This document shows, one piece after another, positions 13,411-26,836 of a stretch of DNA of 64,000 bases (position 1 is the first letter of the stretch; each line of letters begins with the position of its first letter). The DNA lies in NCBI GenBank assembly GCA_000499405.2, contig HG738137.1:17320581-17384580 (forward strand). The letters run 5' to 3'. Under the pieces are notes generated by a model. That model worked only from the letters and a program-made list of their open reading frames with translations. It was not told the DNA's origin and did not search any database. The position numbers and the translations under genes are program-made. The stretch is from Onchocerca volvulus. Its lineage: Eukaryota > Nematoda > Chromadorea > Rhabditida > Onchocercidae.

Positions 13411-16400
13411 AAAAAAGGATATTTCCTAACATATTTCCTGAGGTTTCCGAAAATTCTCAACAATAATAGTAAGAAATTTAAGAAAGTATTTAGTGTCAAT
13501 TTTTTTTTTTTAAATATTGAAATTATTTGAACAAAGTATGTAATAGCTTTTAAAAGCAAACTACAAAAAGGTATTGAAAAGTATTTATGGCGATTTAACG
13601 TGATAATTTATCATGAAGTAGGGAAAAATTGCAATGTTTTATACAAATTATATTTTAAATGTTTTTTGAAGTTTAAAGTTTTAACAAAAAATTTTACAAA
13701 ATATTAAAATGCAGTAAAAAAAAAGATGGTGCTTTTGAATTAATGAAATTTTATTGCAACAAAGAAAGTAAAAATAAACATTAAATGCAAACAAAAAGAA
13801 AAGTTTGAGTTTGTTTAAAAGTTTTGAAGTCCGTCTAAAAGTTTCGGTTTAATTTAAGTTAAGTTACTAAATTCAAGCAAAATAAATATAAAAGTAGTAG
13901 CAATATTTGAAATGATTTATGCTGTAAGAAAAGTAGAGGGCCAAAATAAAGTAAGCCGAGGAATGATAAATGAGGCCGAAGAGAATACATAGTTGTTATT
14001 ATGTATTCATCCTGACTAAATATTGCAAAACTTTTCGTCTATGTCAGTAATACTCATACGCATTTTTTGAAGTTTCTTTAAATGATAGTTGGCCCAGAAA
14101 GAAAGAAATGCAATTTCTAAAACTATTCAAATAATCCGGCTGCGGGAATTGTGAGTATAATCCGGCTAGGAAATAATGAGTAGACTGCGATAAATTTTTG
14201 TTTTTATTAGGAAAAACTCGGGGAAATAATGTGAGGAAACTAAATTAAACGTTTCTTGCACATCTTACCAGATCAATATCTCAAACTTTATTTGAATTTA
14301 AAATTAAAATTGGAGTAATTTGGCTTGCAAGTGAAGTTATCGCATTATTCTTCACTTATTAGGTTAAACAAATAAATATAATTTCAAACTCAGACTTGAA
14401 GCGGAAATCCATCATTTCTGATATAAATTATCAATTGCTATGCAATTATTCGTGAACTTCGTAAAATGCGTATACTATGCTGCTTTTTTCTTCCAATTTT
14501 TTATATTTTCTCAGTTGTTAGGTTGTTAGAAATACTAAATTTGAGTTTTAATTTCAAATTTTATAAATTAGTATTGCAAACCTTATTACACAGTGTAAAT
14601 GACTTGAAGCAAATTTAGAAGTTGAGAATTTTTTACTATTTAACAAGTATAATATAAAATGATTTAGAAATTTGGTTGGTTAAAATTTTTACTTACCAAT
14701 CTATAACTGTAGTTTGATAATATCTCATGCAATGATAATAATTTGCAGCTTATCATCGAATTATCTGGTTGTTCCATATTTTTAGCTATGAAGGATGAAA
14801 GTGGTGTAGTCGTGTTTGGAATAACTTCAGTAATAATAATAGTAAACGAAATATAAGTAAAAGAAAGAGAAAATCTAATGCACCCATCGGATGATCAAAG
14901 TTGAGAACTAAAACTTTAATCAGCTTTTATTTGTCAAGAAGCTGCTGCTAATGAAAGCTGATTAGTGAAATTTGCTTGATGCATTAATTTCATCGTACTG
15001 ATTGCTTGCTAATTAATTTTAGTATTCTTGAAAGAGGTTATAGCTAGAAACTTTGAAAATTAAAAAACTATCATAAACAATAATTACCAAGCTTCTAACT
15101 ATAGGAATAATGCACATTATTCGGCAATAAAACTTTTTCTTCAAATTTTAGTCCAGGTTTTCCGCAATTTTTTCTATTCCGTCCATAATTTCATTGTTCA
15201 TTTTTTACTGCAGTAAAACTTAAGTCCGGGATTAGAAAAAATGAAGGATTATATAATTCTTCGTTAGATGCATTGTAAGAGAAATTATCGTTACTTAATT
15301 TTGTTACAGAGCATAAAGTAGTTGGAAAATTCAAATAAATCGAAAATGATATCTAAAAAATCAAAAAGATCTTTCAGTCATTTGTTTCATGCATGAGATT
15401 CTGCGATAAGAACGAAAGTGAAAAGCGATAGATTATTATATGAGATAATATGGACTTTGAAACTGTTATTTCACAAAACTTGTCAATAAATGTAGCATTA
15501 ATTTCTCATGAAATATTAATGATCTTTGTCATGCTGAAGTTTCAAAGGAAATGCTGAAAATCAAAATGCATCTTCGTGATTCTCTAATACATGAAGTACT
15601 TAGATATTATATTCCTTTAATTTGGCACTCTTAGAAGATAGCATTTTTGAAAAGTAATCACAGACATATCAAAATGATGCTAATTTAAGCAAAATTCCAA
15701 ATTTGATCTCGAAATTTAATCTTCTTTTATCATTCATATTGCTAAATTGTAAGAAAGCATACTAAAAGAAAAAGGAACTTTTCATGAAAAAAGTTGAACA
15801 AAATATTTTATTTCTTTTTTTTACATTTTTTCAAACTAAAGAATGAATAAAAGTACTTCATTTAAGTTCTAATTCGTGTTTCTTAATTTTATAAGTTCAA
15901 ATTTTTCCCTTCTCCCTATTTTTGAAATGAAAATGTAAATATAATTATTGCATTTGAAAGGATCAATTGAAGGAAGAGACGTGAATTCGACAGAAAAAAA
16001 ATATTGCCACTTTATAAATAATAGAAAATCAAATTTTGAAAGAAAGTTTTCTTACTAATTGAGATTTTTGCTAAAGGCAATTTTTATTCAAAATATTACA
16101 GATAAGTAAATTCTAAATTTGGAAAAAAAAAAGCTAAATAATGAAATGCTTGTTTGGAGATAGCCTAACAATGACGAAATTCTTAAAAGATTTTATTCTC
16201 ATGATAGGAAATCAATATATATATAATGATTCATGCATTATCACGAATTTACTGATCTAATCAATGTTTTAAAAAAAATCGTTGCAAGAATATTTGCAAA
16301 ATCTATAATTCTCAGCAGAGAAAAGGAAACATTCGGAAAATGTCTTGTCCTGAAAGAAAAAGTTTATCTAAAAAAAGAATATTTTTAGAAAATATATCAA

Positions 16401-18696
16401 AAAAAAAAAAAAGAATGGGCATGAAATGGATATTTCATTTCAAACATGTGAATATGACATTAATAACTATTATTAATAGTTTTTAGTCACATATTAGTCA
16501 TAAATTTAGAGATATTAGTTTGTATTTGCCGACTATACTTTTTAGTTTATGTAATTATCGTAAATATTTTAATAAATATGTTAATGAGGAAAAAAATAAG
16601 AAACTTTTTATATAATAACGAATTATTGAGAAAATAATGTTCGAATTCTTTTCCATAAAATTTATTTAACAAAATATTTAAACAGAATATCTTTGACATA
16701 ATGACTTCCAAACTAGCAATTATTTAGAATATAAAATAAGTCGTTTAAACAAGCATTTTTGTGCTTTTTTTTAAAATAATAAATGACTTACAACAACGAC
16801 TATCATATTTCACAATTGATATTTATAATTTCTGCGATAATAAATTTCCCATTAAATAATGACTATTATTCAATAGATAATAATTATCATTTGATGACAA
16901 TATATTTCAATAAATTTAATCAAATTTTGGTATCTTCTAATTAATCTTGATAGATGTAAATTTAGTTATTAAAATTAAATCGACTTTGATAAATATGAAC
17001 TTATTCCCATTATGATGTATGAAATGGACGGAAAAAAATTAGTTAGTTGAAAAAAAAGTTAAAAAGCTACGAAAAGAAAAAAATATCGTGAACAAAAAAA
17101 TAAAATAAAAAACAGTACTTAAAGTTGAAATAGTTATGATGAAAAAGAATCTTATTGGCTTCCTCTCGTTTGACTAAATAATTTTTAAATCTTTCCAGTG
17201 CTGAATCTTTTTCTCCTAATATTTGATTGTTCGGCTAATTTTGTTACTTCTAAAATTTCTTTTTACTGCCAGATTAACTATTCAATTTTAATCCTTCGTT
17301 CAACTTCCACTTCTAATATAAATAGTCTTACCAACTTCTATGAAATAAGAGTCGATTACAAATCAGATAATCATAATTTCATTTTAAAATACGATAAAAT
17401 TAGTAATACAATAAATTCTAAAATTTCAATCTATCATATATATATAGTAAAAATTGAAAATAGTTTCAAAAAATAAAACATCAGCTGAAGTAAAAATGAA
17501 GAAAACTAGATCAAACAACTATATGTTAATCGAGAAATTCGTCATTTTTAAAATGACAATTTAGAATGACAATTTCAAAAAAGTGACAATTTTATCCAAG
17601 CAGGAATTGCGACATTAAGCTAATCTTCCAACACATTTTATTGGATAATAATTCTTTATTCTTCGCATTAAAAATATCGTATAATATCATTCTTGAGGAG
17701 AAAAGGTTGATCGTATGTAAGGCGGAATAAAATTCAATTATTGTTATTCACGCTCTCCTAAATTGCAATTAATTTTGAATACAATTGTGAATGGTTTGAA
17801 TGGCGTCGGTTTCGTACCGCTCATGATTCTTGTTAAAACTTAATTACTGATTTTAAATGAATCCAATTTTTGTTCTCGCATAATTTATTTCATGCTTCTA
17901 TCTCGTTATTGATTTTAATTTGTGGAAATAATGAAGTGATCGAAAGAGAAATTATCATATTACAAAGACCAGCATGATTATCCGAGTTATTTTCGAGCTT
18001 TATGCTCATTTTAGAATTATCCATCACTTTCCAATAATCATACTGCATCTAAATTTCATTCTTAGAAACATCCTGAAAATTGGTCATTCGATCTCCGAAT
18101 TTATATTTATGTTAAAATTCATTTCCAAACTTGTACTATTCAAAGAATATTGTCATATTCATCGATTATTTTGCTTTTTAAATTGATACAATAGTATACA
18201 GTTAAATACTGATAGTTTGCAAAAACTCAAAAACTTATTAAAATTGATGAAATTTTAGAACCTCTCTTTTCCAAAACTCATTATTGCGTAGCAAATTCAA
18301 TTTCAACCAAATACCGTTACTAATTACTGAGACCAGTAAATGAATGTTTTCACTTCTATTGCAAACCACAAGAGCTTTAGTCGCACAACGAAACGCTTAC
18401 TGGTTTAATCACAATGCGAGACCAAAGTAGTCAAACAAAAGTCTCTTATTTGAGAATATATGTAGTTGCAAAATTTCCTGTAAATTAAGTTAATGAAATT
18501 CGAGGTGAACTGAATTTGTTGCATATATGTATACTTGACTCGGAAACCCACTTCGTCGGAATATCGTGAGAATTAGTAGACCAACACAAATATACAAGCA
18601 TAAACATAAACAAAATAAATTCATCTCATAATTCGAAATCAGTTGTTTGCGATTCACTCATATTCGATATTATTTATTTAAATGATGTGCTGAAGT
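13411..18696. other. Gene-poor stretch upstream of the CBP80 gene
   Basis: No convincing coding exons. Near 13983-14008 there is a 9-bp hairpin, and at 14132-14182 two tandem 25/26-base units starting TAATCCGGCT. The open frames at 17198-17476 and 17974-18186 are long for noise but have noise-like composition. The last few hundred bases before 18697 should hold the CBP80 promoter; no TATA box stands out. Confidence 0.55.
14132..14182. repeat. Two-unit tandem repeat (25/26 bases)
   Basis: Units 14132-14157 and 14158-14182 both start TAATCCGGCT and end with GAGTA, differing mainly in the middle. They lie in a short island of higher G+C than the surrounding desert. Confidence 0.65.
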
Positions 18697-21600
18697 ATGA
18701 GTGGAAGAATTTCGAGAGTGCCAGACAGCGAAAGTACTATTGTTCCATTCTTCCAGGATAAGGAATACGTTATGATCGATGAAGAAGATAAGGAACAAGA
18801 TGGTCGTTCTGATTTCGGCATCAGCAACAGAGGTCGTAACTATCGAAGACGGAATTTAAGTGATAATCGGCGTCATTTTGTCGGACAAGATGATGAAGAG
18901 AGACGACAACATGCCGATTTGGAAGAAGGTAAATTTCTCCGAAATATCCAGCAAAAAAAAAAAGAATGTGTCAAAATAAACGTTATATGAATTAGAAGTG
19001 CAATGTTCTTTTTAATTATTGAATAAAGAACAAAATTATTATAGATGATATTTCATGCAAACGAAAGCGGCATGGTTCAGATGTAATGAAAGATGAAATT
19101 TTGTACAAATTAACAGAATTGCTGACACATATTGGTGAGAAGGTACATATTTTTATCCTCTTGCAAAAGTTTATCGCTTTAAGCGATCTGTGAAATATAA
19201 TTTATCAATGTTAATGTATTCTTGAGAAGTTTTCCAGTTACAGTATATAAAGCAATTCAGTGATGAAGAATCCAAAAGGAATTTGGTGTCGTGTAAATAG
19301 AAAAAAAGAAGACTATTCGTAAAAATCTAGTAATCAGAAAAATGAGAGAACAGTTGCTTGATTGGATCAATATTCCATATAAATTCCGTAAACTTCATCT
19401 TCCAGCTGGACTTGGCATGTGCAAAGCAAATCTTTGCTCTCAGTATTCTTTACAAAATCTTTTCAGAGCAACTCGTCGTTAGAATCAAATTTGGAAGGTT
19501 TGGCGCAAGTTTTGGAAACGGATTTGGACACGTACAAAGAACACATCATTGAAATCCTTATATCATGGTATGTTTAGTTTTTTTTAATATTTTTAGATTT
19601 AAATTTTAACTTATTCACTAATCAGAATGTTTTATTAGTATTTTATTAGTCTGAAATTCCAGGGAAATTTCTTATTTGATGTTCTATATTTTAGTATGTG
19701 CAATATGCCGGATAAATTGACAGTTTATTCTACTTTGGTTGGGCTGCTGAATGCCAAGAAATACAATTTTGGTGCAGAGGTGCTAATTTTTATTCTTAAA
19801 TTTTACTAGTTTTTTTTTTTTTTTTTCATTTTTGGAATAGATTGTAATGCAGATTCTCATTGTTTGATTTATTATTTTAATTTGCAGCTTTTGGACAAAC
19901 TTCTTTCAAGGTTGAATGAACTGATGAAAGCGAATGATTTTGATCGCGCTTTATATGTTGTAAAATTTTCAATTCTTCAAGATGCTTAAAAATACTTTGA
20001 CTTTTTTTCACTAATTTTTTGATTTTGCAAGCATTAAAATTGGAGCTGAACATTATTATTGGAAAATTGAACCACTAAAAAACTGAAAATTACAGTAATG
20101 ATTTTGAATTAAATTCTATTGAAAATGCTAATTCAAGAGACATCCATAAAAGTTTTGTTGGAACTAATTATTATTTATTAAATTTCGACATTATTTATTT
20201 ATTATAATTTGTTTCTGTTTCAGATAATATTTTTTTCTGATTTGGTCAACTGCCGGGTAATCACACTGAATTCGTTTGTAGATTTTCTTGTAGATCTCAT
20301 AAATTGTGCTTCCCAAACAGGAGTACCGCAGGTATAGCTTCAAAATTCCTCCTTCTCACATCGTGGATTTTTGCAGTATCAGATCAGTTGTATCTAAATT
20401 GTTATCGTTAAGAAAGTTCCATTCGGTTTACGAGATGCTTGTTTTTAGGTAAGGCGTGATTGGTTTGTCTATGTATTTCTGCATTGTCTTCCTTGGGTTG
20501 GCCAAGAACTTGCCGAAAAGAATCAAAACCAGTTAAATGCTATGTTGGATATTGTTGAAAAGTATCTGCATTCTCGAAATAAGGAGCATGTGAAGGTACA
20601 TTATAATTTTTTGATGTTTGCTAAGTCACTTTTTCAAATGAACAAGTGATTTAGATTGTTATTTCGACAGGTTATTTTCTCCATACCTTACTAAATTCTA
20701 ATAAGCTTCTACAGATTCTACAAGTCTGGACAAATTCCATTCATGAACAAGAGGATTATTTGGATTGTTTATGGGCACAAATCTTGAAATTACGATCTGA
20801 TAAATGGGAGGAAAAGTTTATCACCCGTCATTATGTTGCTTTTGACGGAACATTAGCGGATGCATTACAGCATAATTTGCCAAAGTATGTTTTTCACTGA
20901 AGATTTTCCTGTTCCATATTATACCTCATGTTAAATTTTTCTTCTGAAAAAAATCAGACTGGAGTTAAGAACAATTAGAGAGGAGGTTGAAGGAAAAAAG
21001 ATAGGTGAGACAGTCACTTTCTTTATAAGAATCTCTGACTTGACTTCATATCTGCTGGAAAACATTAGCATCACTTCTATTCTTGACTTTGATTTGTTTT
21101 CATTTAGATTTTGCGAAACTTAATTAAAATGACCATTTTTTTTTTTTTTGCTTTGGCTGGTGCAATCATTTTCCTTGACTTTTATTTTATTTCAGCTTTG
21201 AATCGCCACCACATATTCCAAATAGTATCTACCCTCTTCCAAGTGTTATATTCCGCTTTTTTGATTACGCCGATTGTCCGGATGATGTAAATTTTTCATA
21301 TTCTTGAATTTTAAAGTTTATTTAGAGTTCTTGCTCTTAATTACTCTGCAGACGATTCACGTTAATTTTTCACGATTAAAAACAAAAAAAAAAAAATTAC
21401 TTTCTTTTCCTTATTATTATTATCTTATATTTTTGTTTTTTATTTAAAAAAAAAAAAAAATATTTTGTTGATTACATTTCCTACACTTAAGGGACCACTT
21501 CTTCCTGGCGCACATTCCATTGAACGATTTCTGGTTGAAGAAGAATTACGATGGATTTTAGATCAGGAAAAAGCAAACAGAAAGAAATGGTATGCATTTT

Positions 21601-24600
21601 AAACGAGTTTTTTCTTTTCTGAATCTTTTAAAATAGATTTTGTTTCTCTGAAAGTCTTTTTGTTATTTCTGTTTCACTGTCTATTCATTCCGATGCTGCA
21701 TTGATTGCGCAATAAATTATCACTTTGCAAATCTATATATCCGTAGGAAATTTTTAAAGATTATGACATAATTTAAATGCTTGAATTTTAGTGCATCAAG
21801 GTTGTTGGAGTACGATAAGCGCACATTGGTACCAATAAACTATGTTATATTAGAAGTAGTTTTTTCACAATTGTTTCATTTACCCGAGGCACCCACTCGA
21901 CCAATATTTTATGGAAGTTTATTGATTGAATTATGCAAAACTAAAAGTATGCCTCAAGTAAGTAAATTTGGAAAAAATCGCTCTCTTGGTATTCGGTTTT
22001 TCCGAATTTATTGTTACAATTAAAAAAATATATATATTGGCGCATTTATCATTCAATGATTGTCTCGGATTTATTATTGTAAATTCATTTTTTTCAGCTC
22101 TGTCTTGAAAGGGATAAATTTTTGATTGACATATAAATGTTTTTGTTCGTTTCTAAAGATATTCCTGCTACTTGGGAATAGGAATGCGTTTTTCCTCAGA
22201 GCTCCATTTTAGAAAATGAAGTTGAAAGAATTAGATATTTTTTTATCTTTTATTTAGATATTTGGGCACTTTATTTTCTTTTGAGCGACTAATATTAATT
22301 TTAAATATAATGTTACAATATTTAAATCGGTTTTCACTAAACATTCTTCAGGTAATAGCACAAGCCGCCGAAATATTTTACCAAAGGATAGATTCGATGC
22401 AAGTTGCTTGTATCGATAGGTAAATATTTCATAATTATTTCCTCATTGCAGCGGATAGAAGCAGCTCCCATTATATTGTTATCATGTTTTTATTTGCAGG
22501 TTAATTGATTGGTTTAGCTATCATATGTCGAATTTTGAGTATCGATGGTCATGGTCAGATTGGAGTGATTGTATTGACTTAGATCGTCTTGCTCCGAAGC
22601 ATATATTCGTTAGAGAGGTGAATAGCTACAATATCTTAATTTATATTTCTTTTGATTGGATTGTAATGCAACAGTTTCTATTTTGAGATTTCAAACTTCA
22701 GATAAACTAAAAAATTTGGTGAAAAACTATTGCATATTGCTTTCTGTTATAAAAAACAGTTGCTTTGTAAATGTTTTATGTGAATTTCCGTTTAAATTTC
22801 TGAAATCCATACGGAATATCAAAAGTAAATGCAGGTACTGGATAAGTGTATGCGATTATCATATCACCAAAGATTGGCAGAATTTTTACCTCCTGCATTT
22901 GAAAAGATGATACCGGAGAAACCTGTCATATCTTATGATCTTAATGATGGTAATTTTCTTTTTTTATTCAGATTCATGGTTGGTTGAGTTTTTAACACTG
23001 CTTTCAGCAAATTCTAAAATCAATTTTAAAAAGTGTTAACTAGCAAATTTCCTACTCAGTATGATAAATAGCAATGTATAAATTATATTTTGTTTGGTTA
23101 TCCATAAAATATGTTTTCATTATTTATAATAATGAATAATATTCAAGAGAATCAAATATTGATGAAAACTGATAAAAGTTATTTAAGTCATTTAATTGTT
23201 TATTCAGCGAGATTGATAAAAGTTAATTAAGTCATTTCATTGTTTATTCGTTAAAGACGAACATCCAGACCGAGATTTTGCTATAATTCTCGAAAAGGCC
23301 TTTCGTGATAAGATATCGGCGGATGAGATGATTGATCTATTACGTAGCAAAACTGGAAATCGAATGGATATCAACTCTAGATTGTCCATTTTCTTCAAAG
23401 TATTGCTTTATTTGGCTCGAAAAACTTTCAGTCACAATTTTGCTGCATTAACGAGGTGAATCAGTCTCGATAATATTACATAAATGTTCGTCATAGTTAT
23501 AACTTATAACTGGCTTTGCATGTAGCGACACTTGTTTTATTTTTGAACAAATTCAAATTATGCAAAATTTTTTATATATCTCAAAAAGATTATGACAAGA
23601 GATTTTCTTCGCTTGGTCTTGCAGTTATTACCGAAGAAATTTACTCATCTCTTTTGAGTAAGCATTTTACTAAAGCGTTTGCTCATGGTTACTCTTACAT
23701 TGACTGTTTGTTTCACGTCTGATTTGTTAGCTATTTCATCTTTAGAAATAGCTCTTATAGTTGTTAAAAAACTTCCAAGAGGACAAATTTTGGAATTTCA
23801 TTTTCTAATTTATTAATAATTGCCTTGTTTTTCATTATTAACCGTCATACAACTCATTCACGAATTGCAGTTATAGTTTCAGATCTGCATGCTAAGCTTG
23901 TGTGAATATTAACGAAGCATAACTTTAATATTAAGTTTAGCCATTGGAAGTTATGAAGTTTTGACAGAAACACTAGTAAATATTTCGGCATAATGTTATG
24001 TTATTTATATCGGCTTCCTTTGAATTGGACATGCAAGCATTATTTCCTTCCAATAGATTTTCCCTTTTTGCAGATATTATTCAACCCTGAAGGAATTTAT
24101 TGGCGGTAGAGAAGATGCACAATTAACTATTTTGCGAACACTTTATGAGACTTGGAAGCTCAACGGACAGGTATATTTTCTTAAAAAATTATTCGTTGTT
24201 TTGTTGTTGAACCATTACTTTTTTTTTTTTTTTTTTTTAAATGCTATTTATCATGTTATTCTGTTTAGATCAAAATTTCGTTAGATCCTGTGTAGGTTGT
24301 TCTAATGCCTTTATTGTTCATTTGCGGCATTGTTTGGTTTAGCCACACTTTTATCTGGGTAAAACTTTGTCAGAGTCCAGCAATTGATTTATCAAATTCC
24401 ATTTAGAGCATCTAGGTCGCCATGCATGGAATTTGATAAATAGTGTGATATAATTAGTTTGTATGAATTATTTTGAAGTCTGCATTCATCATCGAATGTG
24501 TCTATATGTTTTATTGTTTGTAAAGATTTACGTATTAAGCAAAATTATTTTTCAGATGATAATAGTACTGGTGACAAAATTATTGAAAATGTCGCTAGTT

Positions 24601-26036
24601 GACGCTAGTGCGGTTGTGGCTTGGTTATTCAGTGATGAAATGAAACATGAGTTTGAACGGTATAGAAAGTTTTATTTTATATAAATAAAAAATAAGAAAT
24701 TTTTTTCAGAGTTAATTTTGCTATTGGTATGTTACACTTTAGATTATGGATTTGGGAAATATTAAACAGAGCTCTCGAACATGTCAGCGGACATGTTCAT
24801 CGAAGCAGGCAAGCAGTTGAGAACAGGAAGCTGAAAAACGAACGGAAAGATTCAGATCATGAGAAGGATGATTTTGTTAGTCCTTTCATTTTCTTGATAA
24901 AAATAATTAACGATTCTTCGAAAAAAAAAAGCTCCGTTATTTCCTAACAGATTTCATGTAGCATTTCTTTATTTTTGAATGAATTGCATTCTTGAAGGAT
25001 ATGGAAGCAGATGAACATCATATCACCGATCCCAATGCGGTAGAACTATTCGTTAAAGAAAGCGAATTTGCTGATTTACATGAATGCTTGAAAAACTTAC
25101 TTCTTGATGTGCTTCATGCAAGTTTTTTTTTTTTTTTTTGATCTTTTATTTTTTGTTTTGGGAAATTGCAAATTTGTGCCTATCTTTTCTTTCAAAAATA
25201 GTATCGATCACTACTTTTTCTAAAATAATACAATAAGGTGTTAAGTGCCATTTGAAATTTTGATGTATAGTGGGTCAAATTACCTAGGAATGGATAGCTT
25301 TTCTTAACTTGCAGTGATAAGCATGGCATTCAATAGAAGAGCCATCATTAGAAAGAATAGTAATTAGTTTTTTCCTCATTAATCGAATATAATGGACTTT
25401 GTTTTCAGAAATTTGCCATCACCTTGGCCGAACACATTGTCAATAGCGAAAGCAGTGGGAGGGATTTCCAGAATAACTGGTATTCGTATGTCACCGGACG
25501 TTTCAAGAATGTATTTCTAAAGGTCAGCACTTTGCTCATTTTTGATATATTTAGTGTTTCAAGAGCAGTGCTCTAGATTCGGTACATACGTTAAAATATG
25601 CATGAGGTGCTTCAAATACTTTACTTGATCAAATTAACAAATTGTGATATACCTTGATGGTATTAAAAAGATAGTAAGATCGAGAAGAGTTTAGGTGCTC
25701 TGCGATCTACTTCTTGCAGACTTCACTAATCAATAAGTACTTCAAAAAATAAATAAGTACTGAAAAGTGGCTTACAATAAGTAAATAAGTAATGGAAGAA
25801 CAATAAGTATTGAAGTATTTCCTGAAATGGCTATCAGCGACGTCACTGAATATGGACCTAAGGAATGCTATGTCATCTGAGTTCATATTTTGTTTATTAC
25901 CAGACATTTTTTTTTTCAGCACTGGAAGGATCTATTTGAATTTCGGGAGGCATTGGAGAAAGAGCTTTTTAAGGAATTTGCTATAGATATTAATGTGATG
26001 GAAAATTACAATCAGTTTAAAGCACTTATGGCGTAA
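18697..26036 (+). CDS. ncbp-1: Nuclear cap-binding protein subunit 1 (CBP80)
   Basis: Large subunit of the nuclear cap-binding complex. With CBP20 it binds the m7G cap of polymerase II transcripts and links capping to splicing, export and decay. I join 21 exons: 18697-18928, 19045-19142, 19467-19567, 19695-19779, 19888-19959, 20224-20331, 20449-20595, 20715-20884, 21196-21286, 21492-21589, 21792-21957, 22352-22419, 22500-22617, 22835-22949, 23257-23455, 24074-24170, 24556-24659, 24743-24875, 24998-25117, 25409-25522, 25920-26036. They give 850 residues (human protein about 790). Family landmarks include [99 protein letters not shown] and [13 protein letters not shown]. These are the helical MIF4G-type repeats of CBP80. 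A basic KRKRH near residue 83 may be the nuclear import signal. One intron (25118-25408) starts with GC. The exact join between exons 5 and 6 is the least certain. Confidence 0.95.
23170..23249 (+). repeat. 36-base duplication next to a splice acceptor
   Basis: Copies 23170-23205 and 23214-23249 match in about 34 of 36 bases (TGATAAAAGTTA...TTGTTTATTC), period 44. They end intron 14 of the CBP80 gene, just before exon 15 (23257). The first copy is followed directly by AG, giving a good-looking acceptor that cannot be used in frame. Confidence 0.8.
24387..24441. repeat. 16-bp perfect inverted repeat in a CBP80 intron
   Basis: Arms 24387-24402 and 24426-24441 are exact reverse complements (ATTTATCAAATTCCAT), separated by 23 bases. 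It lies in intron 16. It could fold as an RNA hairpin or be a remnant of a small inverted-repeat element. Confidence 0.8.
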
Positions 26037-26836
26037 GGAAAGCAAAGTTAATCGTAATGCTCGATTTTCGTTGTTAGTCATATAAATTGTTTGAAATTGC
26101 ACATTTTAATTAAAAATTAATTTTTAGCTATTCAACTTTTTTTTTTTAACTGAATTTTAAAAGCAAGAAATGTTCAAATGAAAGAATAATGAAAATTGGA
26201 AGAAAGTCTTGAAAATGAGGAATTTCATCTCTGTATTTTTCTTTTGAATTTGTTAAAGAATGCAGAAATAAAAAAAAAAAAAAAAAAATGCCGTGAAATA
26301 TCGGGTGTATAACGAGTGCAAAATCGGGTTATAACGAATCTTCTCTGTTGTTATTCCATTGCTCTATTCGTTTTATAGGATGAAGTTGAAGCGTTCGTTT
26401 TACAATCACTTGAATTACTTTTCAGATCCACTTTAAAAAAAAAAAAAAAAAAAGAAAAAAGAAGAGATAAAGTCAAATAGATTCATTTTCCAAAACAAAT
26501 TGACATTAATATGACAACAGTATAGAATTTTCACTTTACAATTGACTTGGATCTGTTGTTTTTAAATAAAATTTTTATACATTTCAATTATAATTCATGT
26601 CACTTATCATTAACGAAATCGATAATTTAAAATATTAAACTGTATTTTGTATTTTAAATGTCGCCATAACTGGAAAGATATGGGAAAGTTTTCTTGTTTT
26701 TACATTCACAGTGACAGATGAGTATTTTTTTTTAGACCTAGAATTCGAGTAATTCATAGTTTCAGATCATATAGATATAGCTATTATTCTATCAAAATGA
26801 TATTGTGACATTTTATGTAGTTATTTTTGTTTGATA
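26037..26836. other. Spacer between convergent CBP80 and HADH genes
   Basis: This 800-base stretch separates two genes that point at each other, so it holds both 3' UTRs. An AATAAA at 26267-26272, followed by a long A run, is a candidate poly(A) signal for the CBP80 transcript. I see no coding exon. Confidence 0.6.

Noticed and set aside
17198..17476. 92-codon plus-strand frame
   Set aside because: Composition is that of A+T-rich noise (Ile, Asn, Ser, Lys), with no splice partners or family resemblance.
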